A stretch of DNA of 56,158 nucleotides from NCBI GenBank assembly GCA_900756925.1, contig CAAELX010000005.1, positions 1 through 56,158 of the forward strand. Reading direction: 5' to 3'. Every line of letters begins with the position of its first letter. The first letter of the stretch is position 1. Positions 36,349 to 44,385 of the stretch are shown here, piece after piece. Source of the stretch: an uncultured Roseburia sp. GTDB taxonomy: Bacteria > Bacillota > Clostridia > Lachnospirales > Lachnospiraceae. Below the pieces are notes generated by a model. It ran no database searches, was not told the DNA's origin, and saw only the letters and a list, made by a program, of their open reading frames with translations. Made by a program: the position numbers and the translations under genes.

Positions 36349-37326
36349 ATGTGTACAGCAGCAACTTATCAAACAAAAGATTTTTACTTCGGAAGAACGT
36401 TAGATTATGAGTTTTCCTATGGCGAGGAGATTGCGGTGATGCCGCGGAACTACCCACTCTCTTTCCGGCATGTGGCAAAGAAGCTTGACAGCCACTACGC
36501 GATGATCGGAATGGCACATGTGGCGGACGGTTATCCGCTTTATTACGATGCGGTCAATGAGAAGGGAGTCGGTATGGCAGGGCTGAATTTCGTCGGAAAT
36601 GCAGCTTATCAGGAGCTGGCAGAGGGCAAAGACAACATCGCATCTTTTGAATTTATCCCGTGGGTGCTTGCACAGTGCGCCTCCGTGAAGGAAGTGCGGG
36701 AGCTGCTTGCTCAGACGAATCTGGTTGCTACCCCATTTGCCGAGCAGCTTCCGGCGGCATCCCTTCACTGGATGATTGCGGATAAGAAGGAAACAATTGT
36801 TGTGGAAAATATGGCAGATGGTATGCATATCTACAATAATCCGGTCGGTGTCATGACGAATAATCCGCCGTTTGACCAGCAGATGTTCCAGCTGAACCAG
36901 TACAGGGGACTGTCAGAAAAACAGCCGGAGAATACTTTCGCACCGGATGTGCCGTTAAGCTGCTACAGCCGTGGCATGGGAGCATTTGGCCTGCCGGGAG
37001 ACCTCTCCTCCACATCCCGCTTCGCGCGTGTGGCATTTGTGCGGAACCATTCCCTGTCCGGGGAATCAGAGACGGAGAGTGTGGGACAATTCTTTCATAT
37101 CTTAGGCTCTGTTGACCAGCAGAGAGGCTGCTGTGAGGTGTCGGAGGGCAAATATGAGATCACAATCTATACGTCCTGTTGTAACGCAACCAGAGGAATC
37201 TATTACTATACCACTTACACAAACAGCCAGATCAGTGCCGTTGACATGCACAGGGAGAATCTGGATGGAAGCAAGCTGGCACATTATCCGATGCTGGAAG
37301 AACAGTGGATTCACTGGCAGAATTAG
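36349..37326 (+). CDS. Choloylglycine hydrolase (bile salt hydrolase family)
   Basis: This is a 325-residue Ntn-hydrolase. After removal of Met1, Cys2 ('MCTAATY') becomes the nucleophile. 'YFGRTLDYEFSYGE' supplies Arg16 and Asp19, 'GVGMAGLNF' and 'VMTNNPPF' the conserved Asn residues, and 'STSRFARVAF' the late conserved Arg. The pattern fits bile salt hydrolases better than penicillin V acylases, but the boundary is not certain from sequence alone. It hydrolyses conjugated bile acids in the cytoplasm. It is probably monocistronic; AGAAGGG precedes the ATG. Confidence 0.9.
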   Translation: MCTAATYQTKDFYFGRTLDYEFSYGEEIAVMPRNYPLSFRHVAKKLDSHYAMIGMAHVADGYPLYYDAVNEKGVGMAGLNFVGNAAYQELAEGKDNIASFEFIPWVLAQCASVKEVRELLAQTNLVATPFAEQLPAASLHWMIADKKETIVVENMADGMHIYNNPVGVMTNNPPFDQQMFQLNQYRGLSEKQPENTFAPDVPLSCYSRGMGAFGLPGDLSSTSRFARVAFVRNHSLSGESETESVGQFFHILGSVDQQRGCCEVSEGKYEITIYTSCCNATRGIYYYTTYTNSQISAVDMHRENLDGSKLAHYPMLEEQWIHWQN

Positions 37327-37384
37327 TGGTTATAGTATACGAGTGAATTGTAATAAAAAATCCAGATAATTGACAGGAAAAAAT

Positions 37385-37413
37385 TGACAACTTAGAAGAT
37401 CTCAGATAAAATA
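37385..37413 (+). promoter_or_regulatory. Promoter for the Mn2+ riboswitch transcript
   Basis: A perfect TTGACA (37385-37390), 17 bp, TAAAAT (37408-37413). Transcription would begin about 10 bp before the aptamer. Confidence 0.8.
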
Positions 37414-37423
37414 AATGCAAATA

Positions 37424-37557
37424 AGAGGGAGTAGTTGACATTCCTTTCCCGGGATGGAATCATGGTCGTCATCACGCCGTAAGGCCGGTCATGGTGGAAG
37501 TAACGAGACTTTTATCAAACAAATTTATTTTTGCGCGATAAAGGTCTCTTTTTTTAT
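37424..37557 (+). ncRNA. yybP-ykoY (Mn2+) riboswitch with expression-platform terminator
   Basis: The conserved blocks of the yybP-ykoY aptamer are visible in order: GGGAGTAG (37428-37435), CGTCATCACG, and AACGAGACTTTTATC ending near 37516. The last block is also the 5' arm of a terminator: GAGACTTTTATC (37505-37516) pairs with GATAAAGGTCTC (37537-37548), followed by a run of T. Known members of this class are ON switches that sense Mn2+: binding sequesters the terminator arm. It would therefore induce the downstream cation antiporter when Mn2+ is high. Confidence 0.85.
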
Positions 37558-37587
37558 CCATTTCCTTTATCGCAGAAAGGAGTCAAT

Positions 37588-38505
37588 ATGGAATATGTAT
37601 GGTTACTGGTTGGTTTTTTTCTTCTTGTGAAAGGTGCTGATTTCTTCGTGGAGGGAAGTTCCTCCCTGGCAAAAATCCTGCGCGTACCCGGCGTTATCAT
37701 CGGGTTGACGATTGTGGCGATGGGAACTAGCGCTCCGGAAGCGTCCGTCAGCATCAATGCCGCGTTAGTGGGGAGCAATGATATCGCCATCAGTAATGTG
37801 ATCGGTTCGAACATCTTCAATGGGCTGGTTGTTGTAGGTATCTGTGCGTTCCTGTCCGCCTTCCGGCCAGAAACGGATATCTTAAAAAGAGATATGCCGG
37901 TCAACATCCTCATCACAGCCATACTCTGTCTGATGCTGTGTGATGGTACGATGCAAAGATGGGAGGGCTTTCTTCTGTTAGCTGGAATGGCAGCCTATCT
38001 TGTAGTCATGATCGCTGAAGCCAGAAAAAACAGGACGATTGAGCAGCCGATCCAGAAAATGCCGCTCCCAAAAAGCCTTCTCTACATTGCAGCCGGTCTC
38101 GCCGCAGTCATTTATGGCGGAGATCTCGTTGTAGACAGTGCCTGCGAAATCGCTGCAGCCCTTGGCGTGAGCGAAAACCTCATCGGTCTCACCATCATTG
38201 CGATCGGTACTTCCCTGCCGGAGCTTGTAACCTCCATCGTTGCAACCCAAAAAGGGGAGAGTGGTCTCGCCCTCGGTAATGCCATCGGTTCGAACATTTT
38301 CAACATCCTCTTCATCCTTGGCATGTCAGCAGCTATCACACCGCTGTCCGTCCTGCCGGAATCCTTAATAGACGGAGTGATCCTGCTTGCCAGCGGAGTA
38401 CTCTTATATCTATTTGCCCGGACAGACAGAAAGATGGTACGCAAAGAAGGTGCAGCCTGTATCGGTCTATATGTCCTGTATACAATATACCTGCTGTTGC
38501 GCTGA
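37588..38505 (+). CDS. CaCA-family cation antiporter (YrbG type)
   Basis: This 305-residue membrane protein is built of two homologous halves, each with the Na+/Ca2+ exchanger alpha repeat: 'VAMGTSAPEASVSI' and 'IAIGTSLPELVTSI', and 'ISNVIGSNIFN' / 'LGNAIGSNIFN'. Annotation as Ca2+/Na+ antiporter is standard, but control by a Mn2+ riboswitch suggests Mn2+ export. The ATG at 37588 follows AGAAAGGAG; an upstream in-frame TTG at 37531 lies inside the terminator stem and is rejected. Confidence 0.92.
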   Translation: MEYVWLLVGFFLLVKGADFFVEGSSSLAKILRVPGVIIGLTIVAMGTSAPEASVSINAALVGSNDIAISNVIGSNIFNGLVVVGICAFLSAFRPETDILKRDMPVNILITAILCLMLCDGTMQRWEGFLLLAGMAAYLVVMIAEARKNRTIEQPIQKMPLPKSLLYIAAGLAAVIYGGDLVVDSACEIAAALGVSENLIGLTIIAIGTSLPELVTSIVATQKGESGLALGNAIGSNIFNILFILGMSAAITPLSVLPESLIDGVILLASGVLLYLFARTDRKMVRKEGAACIGLYVLYTIYLLLR

Positions 38506-38537
38506 CGACAGGCAAGTAAAAAACAGAGGCCAGAAAA

Positions 38538-38588
38538 GCGAAACTCATCAGAATCTGGCATCCTGCACAATCTAAATCCAAGTTTCGC
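38538..38588. repeat. Short intergenic element with GCGAAACT/AGTTTCGC ends
   Basis: GCGAAACT (38538-38545) is the reverse complement of AGTTTCGC (38581-38588). The first copy also sits in the loop of a GCCAGA/TCTGGC hairpin, so the structures are alternative or form a pseudoknot. It ends about 35 nt before the ribosome binding site of the next antiporter gene. Related ends occur at 8454 and 21828. Confidence 0.5.
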
Positions 38589-38639
38589 CCAGCCCCTTAA
38601 AATCATCCCCCCATACAAAAAAAGGAGGTACCCCACATC

Positions 38640-40235
38640 ATGACGACTTATTTACTTGTGACCGCAATTGTAATTTTCGCCTGCGTTTTTTTGAATAAAG
38701 TATCTGACCGTCTCGGCATCCCGACCCTGCTGGCATTCATCCTGCTCGGTATGGCGTTCGGCTCCGACGGCATTTTCAAAATCCCGTTCGACAATTACTC
38801 CTTCGCAGAACAGATCTGCTCCATATCTCTGATCTTCATCATGTTCTACGGCGGTTTCGGAACGAACTGGAATCAGGCAAAGTCCGTTGCGGCAAAAGCA
38901 ATCCTGCTCTCTACCGTGGGTGTTGTTGTGACGTCCGGACTCACCGGGGTGTTCTGTCATTATGTGCTCCATATGGGCTGGGTGGAGAGTTTCCTGCTCG
39001 GTGCACTTGTCGGATCCACGGATGCGGCATCTGTTTTCTCTATCCTTCGATCGAAAAAACTGAACTTAAGATATAACACAGCCTCCCTGCTCGAGGTGGA
39101 AAGCGGAAGTAATGATCCGTGTGCCTACATGCTGACAGCCACCTTCATCTCCATAGCAAAAGGGCAGGCGAGCGGCGGTCACATCGGGCTTCTGATTGTG
39201 GAGCAGATTTTCTTTGGATTACTGTTTGGCGCGCTGATCGCAGTGGCGGCATCCTGGATGCTGCGCAAAATCCGGTTTGCAACAGCTGGGTTTGATATGA
39301 TCTTTGTGGTTGGAATTGCAATTTTAGCCTATGCCCTTCCGTCCAGGTTCGGGGGAAACGGATTCTTAAGTGTCTATATCGTTGGAATTGTGCTCGGAAA
39401 TACAGAAATCCGCAACAAGCGGAATCTGGTGAACTTCTTTGACGGGGTGACAGGTCTGACACAGATGTTGATCTTCTTCCTGCTTGGACTGCTGTCATTT
39501 CCGTCAAGACTTCCACAGGTGGTGCTTCCGGCGCTTGCCATTGCAGTCTGGCTCACTTTCGTGGCAAGACCACTGGCGGTGACGGGTGTGCTGGTTCCTT
39601 TTAAAAGCAGTGTTTCCCAACAACTATTAGTAGCGTGGTCAGGGCTCCGCGGTGCGGCATCCATTGTATTTGCGATTATGGCAGAGATGGCGGTGAATAC
39701 AGAGAACGATCTGTTCCATATCGTGTTTATGATTGTATTATTTTCTATTCTGTTACAGGGTTCGCTTCTGCCGCTTGTGGCGCGGAAACTGGACATGATT
39801 GATGAGAAGGGGGATGTCATGAAGACGTTCAATGATTACTCCGAGGAGACACCGGTGCAGTTCATCCAGCTGACCGTCCCAAAGGGACATTTCTGGTGCG
39901 GTAAAACGTTGAAAGAACTTACTCTGCCGCCGGAGACACTGATCGTTTTGATTCGGAGGGACGGGGAAAACCGGATCCCGAATGGAGATACTGAGCTTGC
40001 GGCCGGAGATGTACTGATTTTAAGTGCAACGTCCCCTGATCAGGTTGAGGGTGTGCGGCTTGTGGAGATCCATCTGGGGGAAAATAATGCTTACATAGGT
40101 AAAAAGCTTTCCGAGATTCCGAAAAAAGAAAATTCGATTGTGATTTTGATTCAGAGAGGGGATGAAGTGGTGATCCCACATGGAAATATCAGACTGCAGC
40201 AGGGGGATATGCTGGTACTCAACCAGACAGAATAG
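38640..40235 (+). CDS. K+/H+ antiporter, CPA family with C-terminal RCK_C domains
   Basis: This 531-residue protein has an N-terminal monovalent cation:proton antiporter domain of about 12 segments ('RLGIPTLLAFILLGMAFGS', 'GSTDAASVFSILRSK', 'VESGSNDPCAYMLT', 'WSGLRGAASIVFAI') and two regulatory TrkA-C/RCK_C repeats at about 400-531. That layout is the NhaP2 type. It follows the Mn2+-controlled CaCA gene by 134 bp without a terminator that I can see, so it may share the riboswitch transcript. AAGGAGG lies 11-12 nt before the ATG, a slightly long spacing. Confidence 0.9.
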   Translation: MTTYLLVTAIVIFACVFLNKVSDRLGIPTLLAFILLGMAFGSDGIFKIPFDNYSFAEQICSISLIFIMFYGGFGTNWNQAKSVAAKAILLSTVGVVVTSGLTGVFCHYVLHMGWVESFLLGALVGSTDAASVFSILRSKKLNLRYNTASLLEVESGSNDPCAYMLTATFISIAKGQASGGHIGLLIVEQIFFGLLFGALIAVAASWMLRKIRFATAGFDMIFVVGIAILAYALPSRFGGNGFLSVYIVGIVLGNTEIRNKRNLVNFFDGVTGLTQMLIFFLLGLLSFPSRLPQVVLPALAIAVWLTFVARPLAVTGVLVPFKSSVSQQLLVAWSGLRGAASIVFAIMAEMAVNTENDLFHIVFMIVLFSILLQGSLLPLVARKLDMIDEKGDVMKTFNDYSEETPVQFIQLTVPKGHFWCGKTLKELTLPPETLIVLIRRDGENRIPNGDTELAAGDVLILSATSPDQVEGVRLVEIHLGENNAYIGKKLSEIPKKENSIVILIQRGDEVVIPHGNIRLQQGDMLVLNQTE

Positions 40236-40251
40236 GGAGAACCCTGTTCTG

Positions 40252-40506
40252 TCAGAAGGTGAGCGTGTCCTCTGTGCCGGAGGACAGATAAGCCTCATAA
40301 TAAGCGTCCTGACGCCAGTTAGGCAGATGCTTCTCAAGATACCGGTAGAAGTCCGGATTGTGGAACAGATCGGTGACATAAGGCGCATATCTTGTGCCAC
40401 TGCCGTTGAACAGCTGTTGCACAAGCTCGGAAAAGGAGATGCCGTTGGCATAGCAGCGCCCAATATTGTCGGTTGCTGCATCGAGGCTGTCAGCAACGAT
40501 TTTTGA
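40252..40506 (-). pseudogene. C-terminal remnant of an HD-domain signalling gene
   Basis: On the minus strand an open frame without a start codon encodes about 85 residues ending in a stop at 40252: 'KIVADSLDAATDNIGRCYA', 'FSELVQQLFNGSGTRYAPYV'. It aligns with the end of the HD-GYP-like domain of the kinase at 22202-25804 ('KICDSMDAATDDIGRIYRKK', 'FSEFMVELKFGAG'). Everything upstream of this fragment is missing and is replaced by an A/T-rich stretch leading to the rpmG promoter. It is convergent with the antiporter gene and only 17 bp from its end. Confidence 0.7.
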
Positions 40507-40555
40507 AAAATAGAGAAATACAGAAGAAAAAATAAAAGAAAAAATAAAAAAAATG

Positions 40556-40584
40556 TTGACGCATGTTGACGGGTGTGCTATATT
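40556..40584 (+). promoter_or_regulatory. Promoter for rpmG-secE-nusG operon
   Basis: TTGACG (40556-40561), 17 bp, TATATT (40579-40584). A leader of about 100 nt with T-rich stretches precedes rpmG. Confidence 0.75.
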
Positions 40585-40692
40585 AGACTGGCGATGGAAG
40601 TAGGTCTTTTTTTTATGCCTTTTTTTAGATCGGACTTATTTTCGACTAAAAGGTGTGAAAAAACACAAAGAATTTTAATGGAGGTGGAAGTT

Positions 40693-40842
40693 GTGCGCAC
40701 GAGAATAACACTGGCATGTACAGAATGCAAGAATCGTAATTACAACACGACAAAAGACAAGAAAGCTCATCCAGACAGAATGGAAACCAAGAAGTACTGT
40801 AGATTCTGCAAGACTCATACATTACACAAGGAAACCAAATAA
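40693..40842 (+). CDS. rpmG: 50S ribosomal protein L33
   Basis: This 49-residue protein has two zinc knuckles, 'CTEC' and 'CRFC', and the L33 ending '[16 protein letters not shown]', so it is the zinc-binding form. The start is the GTG at 40693: GGAGGTGG lies just upstream, and the in-frame ATG at 40678 overlaps that site. It heads the conserved rpmG-secE-nusG order. Confidence 0.95.
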   Translation: MRTRITLACTECKNRNYNTTKDKKAHPDRMETKKYCRFCKTHTLHKETK

Positions 40843-40867
40843 GTCGGCTGGGTGAAGGAGTGAGAAA

Positions 40868-41083
40868 ATGGGAGAAACCGAGAAATTAGACAAAGCTCCG
40901 AAGACGAGCTGGTTTACCGGTCTCAAGGCTGAATTCAATAAGATTATTTGGCCGGACAAACAATCACTTGCAAGACAGACAACAGCGGTAGTTGCAGCGT
41001 CTGTTGTATTGGGTCTTATCATTGCCCTTCTGGATTTTATTATCCAGTACGGCGTTGATTTCCTTGTAGGTTTAAGTTTTTAA
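40868..41083 (+). CDS. secE: Preprotein translocase subunit SecE
   Basis: This 71-residue protein has an amphipathic helix 'GLKAEFNKIIWPDKQ' followed by a single membrane segment (about 37-62), the minimal SecE form that clamps SecY in the translocase. It lies 25 bp after rpmG and 18 bp before nusG. Confidence 0.95.
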   Translation: MGETEKLDKAPKTSWFTGLKAEFNKIIWPDKQSLARQTTAVVAASVVLGLIIALLDFIIQYGVDFLVGLSF

Positions 41084-41101
41084 TTGGAGGCATAGGTAAT
41101 T

Positions 41102-41623
41102 ATGGCAGAGGCACACTGGTATGTAGTTCATACCTACTCAGGATATGAGAATAAGGTGAAGGCCAACATCGACAAGACAGTCGAAAACAGACATCTGGAA
41201 GACCAGATCTTAGAGGTCCGGGTTCCGATGCAGGATGTTGTTGAGTTGAAGAATGGCGCAAACAAAACCGTATCAAAGAAGATGTTTCCGGGATACGTAC
41301 TTATCAATATGGTTATGAATGATGACACATGGTATGTTGTCAGAAATACCCGTGGTGTTACCGGATTCGTAGGTCCGGGAAGCAAGCCGGTACCGCTTAC
41401 CGATATGGAGATGCAGCCACTAGGTATCAACAAGACCGAGAACGTTGAGGTTGATTTTGCAGAGGGTGATATGGTTACAGTCACAGGCGGCGTATGGAAA
41501 GATACCGTCGGCGTGATTCAGTCCATGAACCACAGCAAGCAGATCGTAACGATCAACGTAGAACTTTTTGGTCGCGAAACACCAGTAGAAATAAGTTTCG
41601 CAGATGTTAAGCTTATGAAATAA
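41102..41623 (+). CDS. nusG: Transcription termination/antitermination protein NusG
   Basis: This 173-residue protein has an NGN domain ('HWYVVHTYSGYENKVK', 'MFPGYVLINM') and a C-terminal KOW domain ('EGDMVTVTGGVWKDTVGV'). It binds RNA polymerase and couples it to Rho or the ribosome. Length and order are normal. Confidence 0.97.
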   Translation: MAEAHWYVVHTYSGYENKVKANIDKTVENRHLEDQILEVRVPMQDVVELKNGANKTVSKKMFPGYVLINMVMNDDTWYVVRNTRGVTGFVGPGSKPVPLTDMEMQPLGINKTENVEVDFAEGDMVTVTGGVWKDTVGVIQSMNHSKQIVTINVELFGRETPVEISFADVKLMK

Positions 41624-41673
41624 GCAAGCTTGTATTTACAGGCTCGAAAATGAATTAAGGAGGCAATTTTCCA

Positions 41674-42099
41674 ATGGCAAAGAAAGTAGAAGGATATATC
41701 AAATTGCAGATTCCTGCGGGCAAGGCTACACCTGCTCCTCCAGTTGGACCTGCACTTGGACAGCACGGCGTTAACATTGTAGAATTTACAAAGCAGTTCA
41801 ACGCAAGAACAGCTGATCAGGGAGACTTAATCATCCCTGTAGTTATTACAGTATACGCAGACAGAAGCTTCAGCTTCGTAACAAAGACACCACCTGCTCC
41901 TGTATTAATTAAGAAAGCCTGCAACATCAAATCTGGTTCTGCTACACCGAACAAGACAAAGGTTGCAACACTTTCCAAAGCAAAATTACAGGAAATCGCA
42001 GAATTAAAAATGCCAGACTTAAATGCAGCATCCCTTGAGGCAGCTATGAGCATGATCGCAGGAACTGCAAGAAGTATGGGTGTTACTGTAGAAGAATAA
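41674..42099 (+). CDS. rplK: 50S ribosomal protein L11
   Basis: This 141-residue protein has '[19 protein letters not shown]' at the N-terminus and the C-terminal rRNA-binding domain ending '[14 protein letters not shown]'. AAGGAGG precedes the ATG. Canonical. Confidence 0.97.
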   Translation: MAKKVEGYIKLQIPAGKATPAPPVGPALGQHGVNIVEFTKQFNARTADQGDLIIPVVITVYADRSFSFVTKTPPAPVLIKKACNIKSGSATPNKTKVATLSKAKLQEIAELKMPDLNAASLEAAMSMIAGTARSMGVTVEE

Positions 42100-42182
42100 G
42101 ATTTTACAGAAACGAAAGTCACTATGAACGATTATGTGGGAGGGACCTCTCCCGATAATACCACCAGGAGGTTTTTTTAAGA

Positions 42183-42878
42183 ATGAAAAGAGGAAAGAAA
42201 TATCAGGACGCTGTTAAGAACTTTGACAAGGCAGCTCAGTACGATGTTGCTGAAGCTATCAGCTTAGTAAAAAAGAACGCAACAGCTAAATTTGATGAAA
42301 CAATCGAACTTCACATCAGAACAGGTTGTGATGGACGTCATGCAGAGCAGCAGATCCGTGGTGCGGTTGTATTACCACACGGAACAGGAAAAACTGTAAA
42401 AGTATTAGTATTCGCTAAGGGTACTAAAGTAGATGAAGCATTAGCAGCAGGCGCAGACTTCGTTGGTGGAGAGGAATTAATTCCAAGAATCCAGAACGAA
42501 GGATGGTTAGATTTCGATGTTGTTGTTGCTACACCTGACATGATGGGTGTTGTTGGACGTTTAGGACGTGTATTAGGACCTAAAGGTTTAATGCCAAACC
42601 CAAAAGCTGGTACAGTTACAATGGACGTTACAAAAGCTGTAAACGACATCAAAGCTGGTAAGATTGAATACAGATTGGACAAGACAAACATTATCCACGT
42701 GCCAGTTGGAAAAGCTTCTTTCACAGAAGAACAGTTAAGCGACAACTTCCAGACCCTTATGGGAGCTATCAACAAAGCTAAGCCTTCAAGCTTAAAAGGT
42801 CAGTACATTAAGAGTGCAACAATCACTTCTACAATGGGACCTGGTGTGAAATTAAACGTTGTTAAGATTTCACAGTAA
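42183..42878 (+). CDS. rplA: 50S ribosomal protein L1
   Basis: This 231-residue L1 carries '[15 protein letters not shown]' and '[20 protein letters not shown]'. It follows rplK by 83 nt, a gap that contains a short GGGAGG-type hairpin and AGGAGG followed by seven T. L1 commonly represses its own operon by binding such leaders; that is family knowledge, not shown here. Confidence 0.97.
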   Translation: MKRGKKYQDAVKNFDKAAQYDVAEAISLVKKNATAKFDETIELHIRTGCDGRHAEQQIRGAVVLPHGTGKTVKVLVFAKGTKVDEALAAGADFVGGEELIPRIQNEGWLDFDVVVATPDMMGVVGRLGRVLGPKGLMPNPKAGTVTMDVTKAVNDIKAGKIEYRLDKTNIIHVPVGKASFTEEQLSDNFQTLMGAINKAKPSSLKGQYIKSATITSTMGPGVKLNVVKISQ

Positions 42879-42885
42879 ATAATTG

Positions 42886-42914
42886 TTGACAACCCACATA
42901 TACAATGCTATAAT
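42886..42914 (+). promoter_or_regulatory. Promoter for rplJL
   Basis: A perfect TTGACA (42886-42891), 17 bp, perfect TATAAT (42909-42914), just after the rplA stop. Confidence 0.88.
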
Positions 42915-42919
42915 GCACA

Positions 42920-43077
42920 AGGTGCTGTGAGAACAGTACCTTGCATATTGCCGAAGACAGTAGGTGCCGCAAGGCGTAACAAGTGACCTACCGAGGAGCT
43001 CTTACAGATGGTTTTCATCTGGAGAAAGAATCATTATGATTTTATGCCTCTCTGTCTTTGACAGGGAGGTTTTTTAT
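42920..43077 (+). ncRNA. L10 ribosomal leader with attenuator
   Basis: The leader contains the conserved L10-binding region, 'CCGAAGACAGTAGGTGCC' near 42953-42970 and its partner 'ACCTACCGAGG' near 42987. It is followed by a rho-independent hairpin: CCTCTCTGTC (43047-43056) with GACAGGGAGG (43060-43069), then six T. In known examples free L10(L12)4 complex binds this region and represses rplJL. Confidence 0.85.
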
Positions 43078-43151
43078 AAGCCTCAGGTCTTTTATGCAGT
43101 CATGTGACGGGAGAGCCGTCACGCAAAATAATAAAAGGAGGTGCACGATTC

Positions 43152-43685
43152 GTGGCAAAAGTAGAACTTAAACAGCCTATCGTACAGGAAATTTCTGAAA
43201 ACATCAAAGACGCACAGTCAGTTGTAGTAGTTGATTACCGTGGACTTACTGTTGCAGAAGATACTCAGTTACGTAAAGCATTAAGAGAAGCTGGTGTTTC
43301 TTACAAGGTATATAAGAATACATTAGTAAGCCGTGCTGTTGAAGGAACAGAATTCGAAAGCTTAAGAGAGTCTCTTGAAGGACCTAGCGCATTCGCTATT
43401 TCCAAAGAAGACGCTACAGCTCCTGCAAGAGTTCTGGCAAAATTCGCTAAGACAGCTCCAGCTCTTGAAATCAAAGCTGGTGTCGTAGAAGGAAACTTCT
43501 ATGATGCAGAAGGAATGAAAGCAATCTCTGCTATCCCTTCCAGAGACGAACTTGTTTCCAGATTACTTGGAAGCTTACAGTCTCCAATTGCCAACTTTGC
43601 TCGTGTTCTTAAACAGATCGCTGAGAAAGATGGTTCTGTAGAAGAAGCTGCTCCGGCAGCAGAAGAAGCTCCTGCAGAAGCTTAA
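43152..43685 (+). CDS. rplJ: 50S ribosomal protein L10
   Basis: This 177-residue protein has 'VVVDYRGLTVAEDTQLRK' and the C-terminal helix binding L7/L12 dimers, ending in an Ala/Glu-rich tail. The GTG at 43152 is the start: AAGGAGG lies 10 nt upstream, and the frame upstream runs through the leader. Confidence 0.96.
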   Translation: MAKVELKQPIVQEISENIKDAQSVVVVDYRGLTVAEDTQLRKALREAGVSYKVYKNTLVSRAVEGTEFESLRESLEGPSAFAISKEDATAPARVLAKFAKTAPALEIKAGVVEGNFYDAEGMKAISAIPSRDELVSRLLGSLQSPIANFARVLKQIAEKDGSVEEAAPAAEEAPAEA

Positions 43686-43687
43686 GG

Positions 43688-43792
43688 ATAATAGAAGAAC
43701 TTCTATTATTATGAGGTGATCCGCAGGACGGATCAGAATACCTGCTATGGCAGGTGTATGTATATCAGGAAACGATCAGACAATGGTCTGAT
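43688..43792 (+). other. Four tandem hairpins between rplJ and rplL
   Basis: Four perfect small inverted repeats follow one another: ATAATAGAAG/CTTCTATTAT (43688-43709), GATCCG/CGGATC (43718-43734), ACCTGC/GCAGGT (43740-43755) and ATCAGAC/GTCTGAT (43775-43792). None is followed by a T run, so they are not terminators. They may be a processing or stability region that sets the high L7/L12 to L10 ratio. Confidence 0.6.
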
Positions 43793-43843
43793 AAAAAGAA
43801 CCGGTTGACGGTATGAAAACAAATTTTAATGGAGGAAATTAAA

Positions 43844-44218
43844 ATGGCAAAATTAACAACAGCAGAATTTATTGAAGCTATCAAAGAGTTAAGCGTATTA
43901 GAATTAAACGATTTAGTAAAAGCTTGTGAAGAAGAGTTCGGCGTATCTGCAGCAGCAGGCGTTGTAGTAGCAGCAGCAGGCGGAGAAGCAGCAGCAGCTG
44001 AAGAGAAGACAGAGTTCGACGTAGAGTTAACAGAAGTTGGACCAAACAAAGTTAAGGTTATCAAAGTAGTTCGTGAAGTAACTGGTTTAGGATTAAAGGA
44101 GGCTAAAGACGTTGTAGACGGAGCTCCTAAGGTTCTGAAAGAGGGTGCTGACAAAGCTACAGCTGATGATATCAAAGCTAAACTTGAGGCTGAAGGTGCT
44201 AAAGTTACTCTTAAATAG
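43844..44218 (+). CDS. rplL: 50S ribosomal protein L7/L12
   Basis: This 124-residue protein has an N-terminal dimerisation helix pair ('[19 protein letters not shown]'), an Ala-rich hinge, and the C-terminal domain '[19 protein letters not shown]'. The ATG at 43844 follows GGAGGAAA; the ATG at 43829 is part of that site. Canonical. Confidence 0.97.
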   Translation: MAKLTTAEFIEAIKELSVLELNDLVKACEEEFGVSAAAGVVVAAAGGEAAAAEEKTEFDVELTEVGPNKVKVIKVVREVTGLGLKEAKDVVDGAPKVLKEGADKATADDIKAKLEAEGAKVTLK

Positions 44219-44256
44219 TTTATTGTATATACTGTTTACGAGAAACGAAGCTTACC

Positions 44257-44292
44257 AAAGAGCTGCGATGCATTTGCATCGCAGCTCTTTTT
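44257..44292 (+). terminator. Strong terminator after rplL
   Basis: A perfect 15-bp stem, AAAGAGCTGCGATGC (44257-44271) with its complement (44276-44290), has a 4-nt loop and a T run. It ends the rplJL transcript, so rpoB does not depend on it. Confidence 0.93.
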
Positions 44293-44310
44293 GTATCCGG
44301 GCGTGAGAAA

Positions 44311-44339
44311 TTGACAAGAACATGGATGTCTGGTATCAT
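44311..44339 (+). promoter_or_regulatory. Promoter for the acyltransferase gene
   Basis: TTGACA (44311-44316), 17 bp, TATCAT (44334-44339), directly after the rplL terminator and about 45 bp before the chosen GTG start. Confidence 0.75.
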
Positions 44340-44385
44340 CTGTCTGAGTTGTGCTCAAAGGAGCACGAAAGGGGAGGCTGGCATA

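Noticed and set aside
35696..36517. 273-codon open frame on minus, antisense to the end of ftsH and start of the bile salt hydrolase gene
   Set aside because: It overlaps two well-supported genes, lacks a ribosome binding site and family motifs, and has low-complexity Ser/Leu/Phe content typical of antisense frames.
37531..37587. TTG start extending the CaCA antiporter by 19 residues
   Set aside because: The TTG lies just before the 3' arm of the riboswitch terminator; the ATG at 37588 has a proper AGAAAGGAG.
44311..44385. Upstream TTG start for the acyltransferase
   Set aside because: This TTG is the first base triplet of the TTGACA -35 element; the GTG at 44386 has a ribosome binding site.
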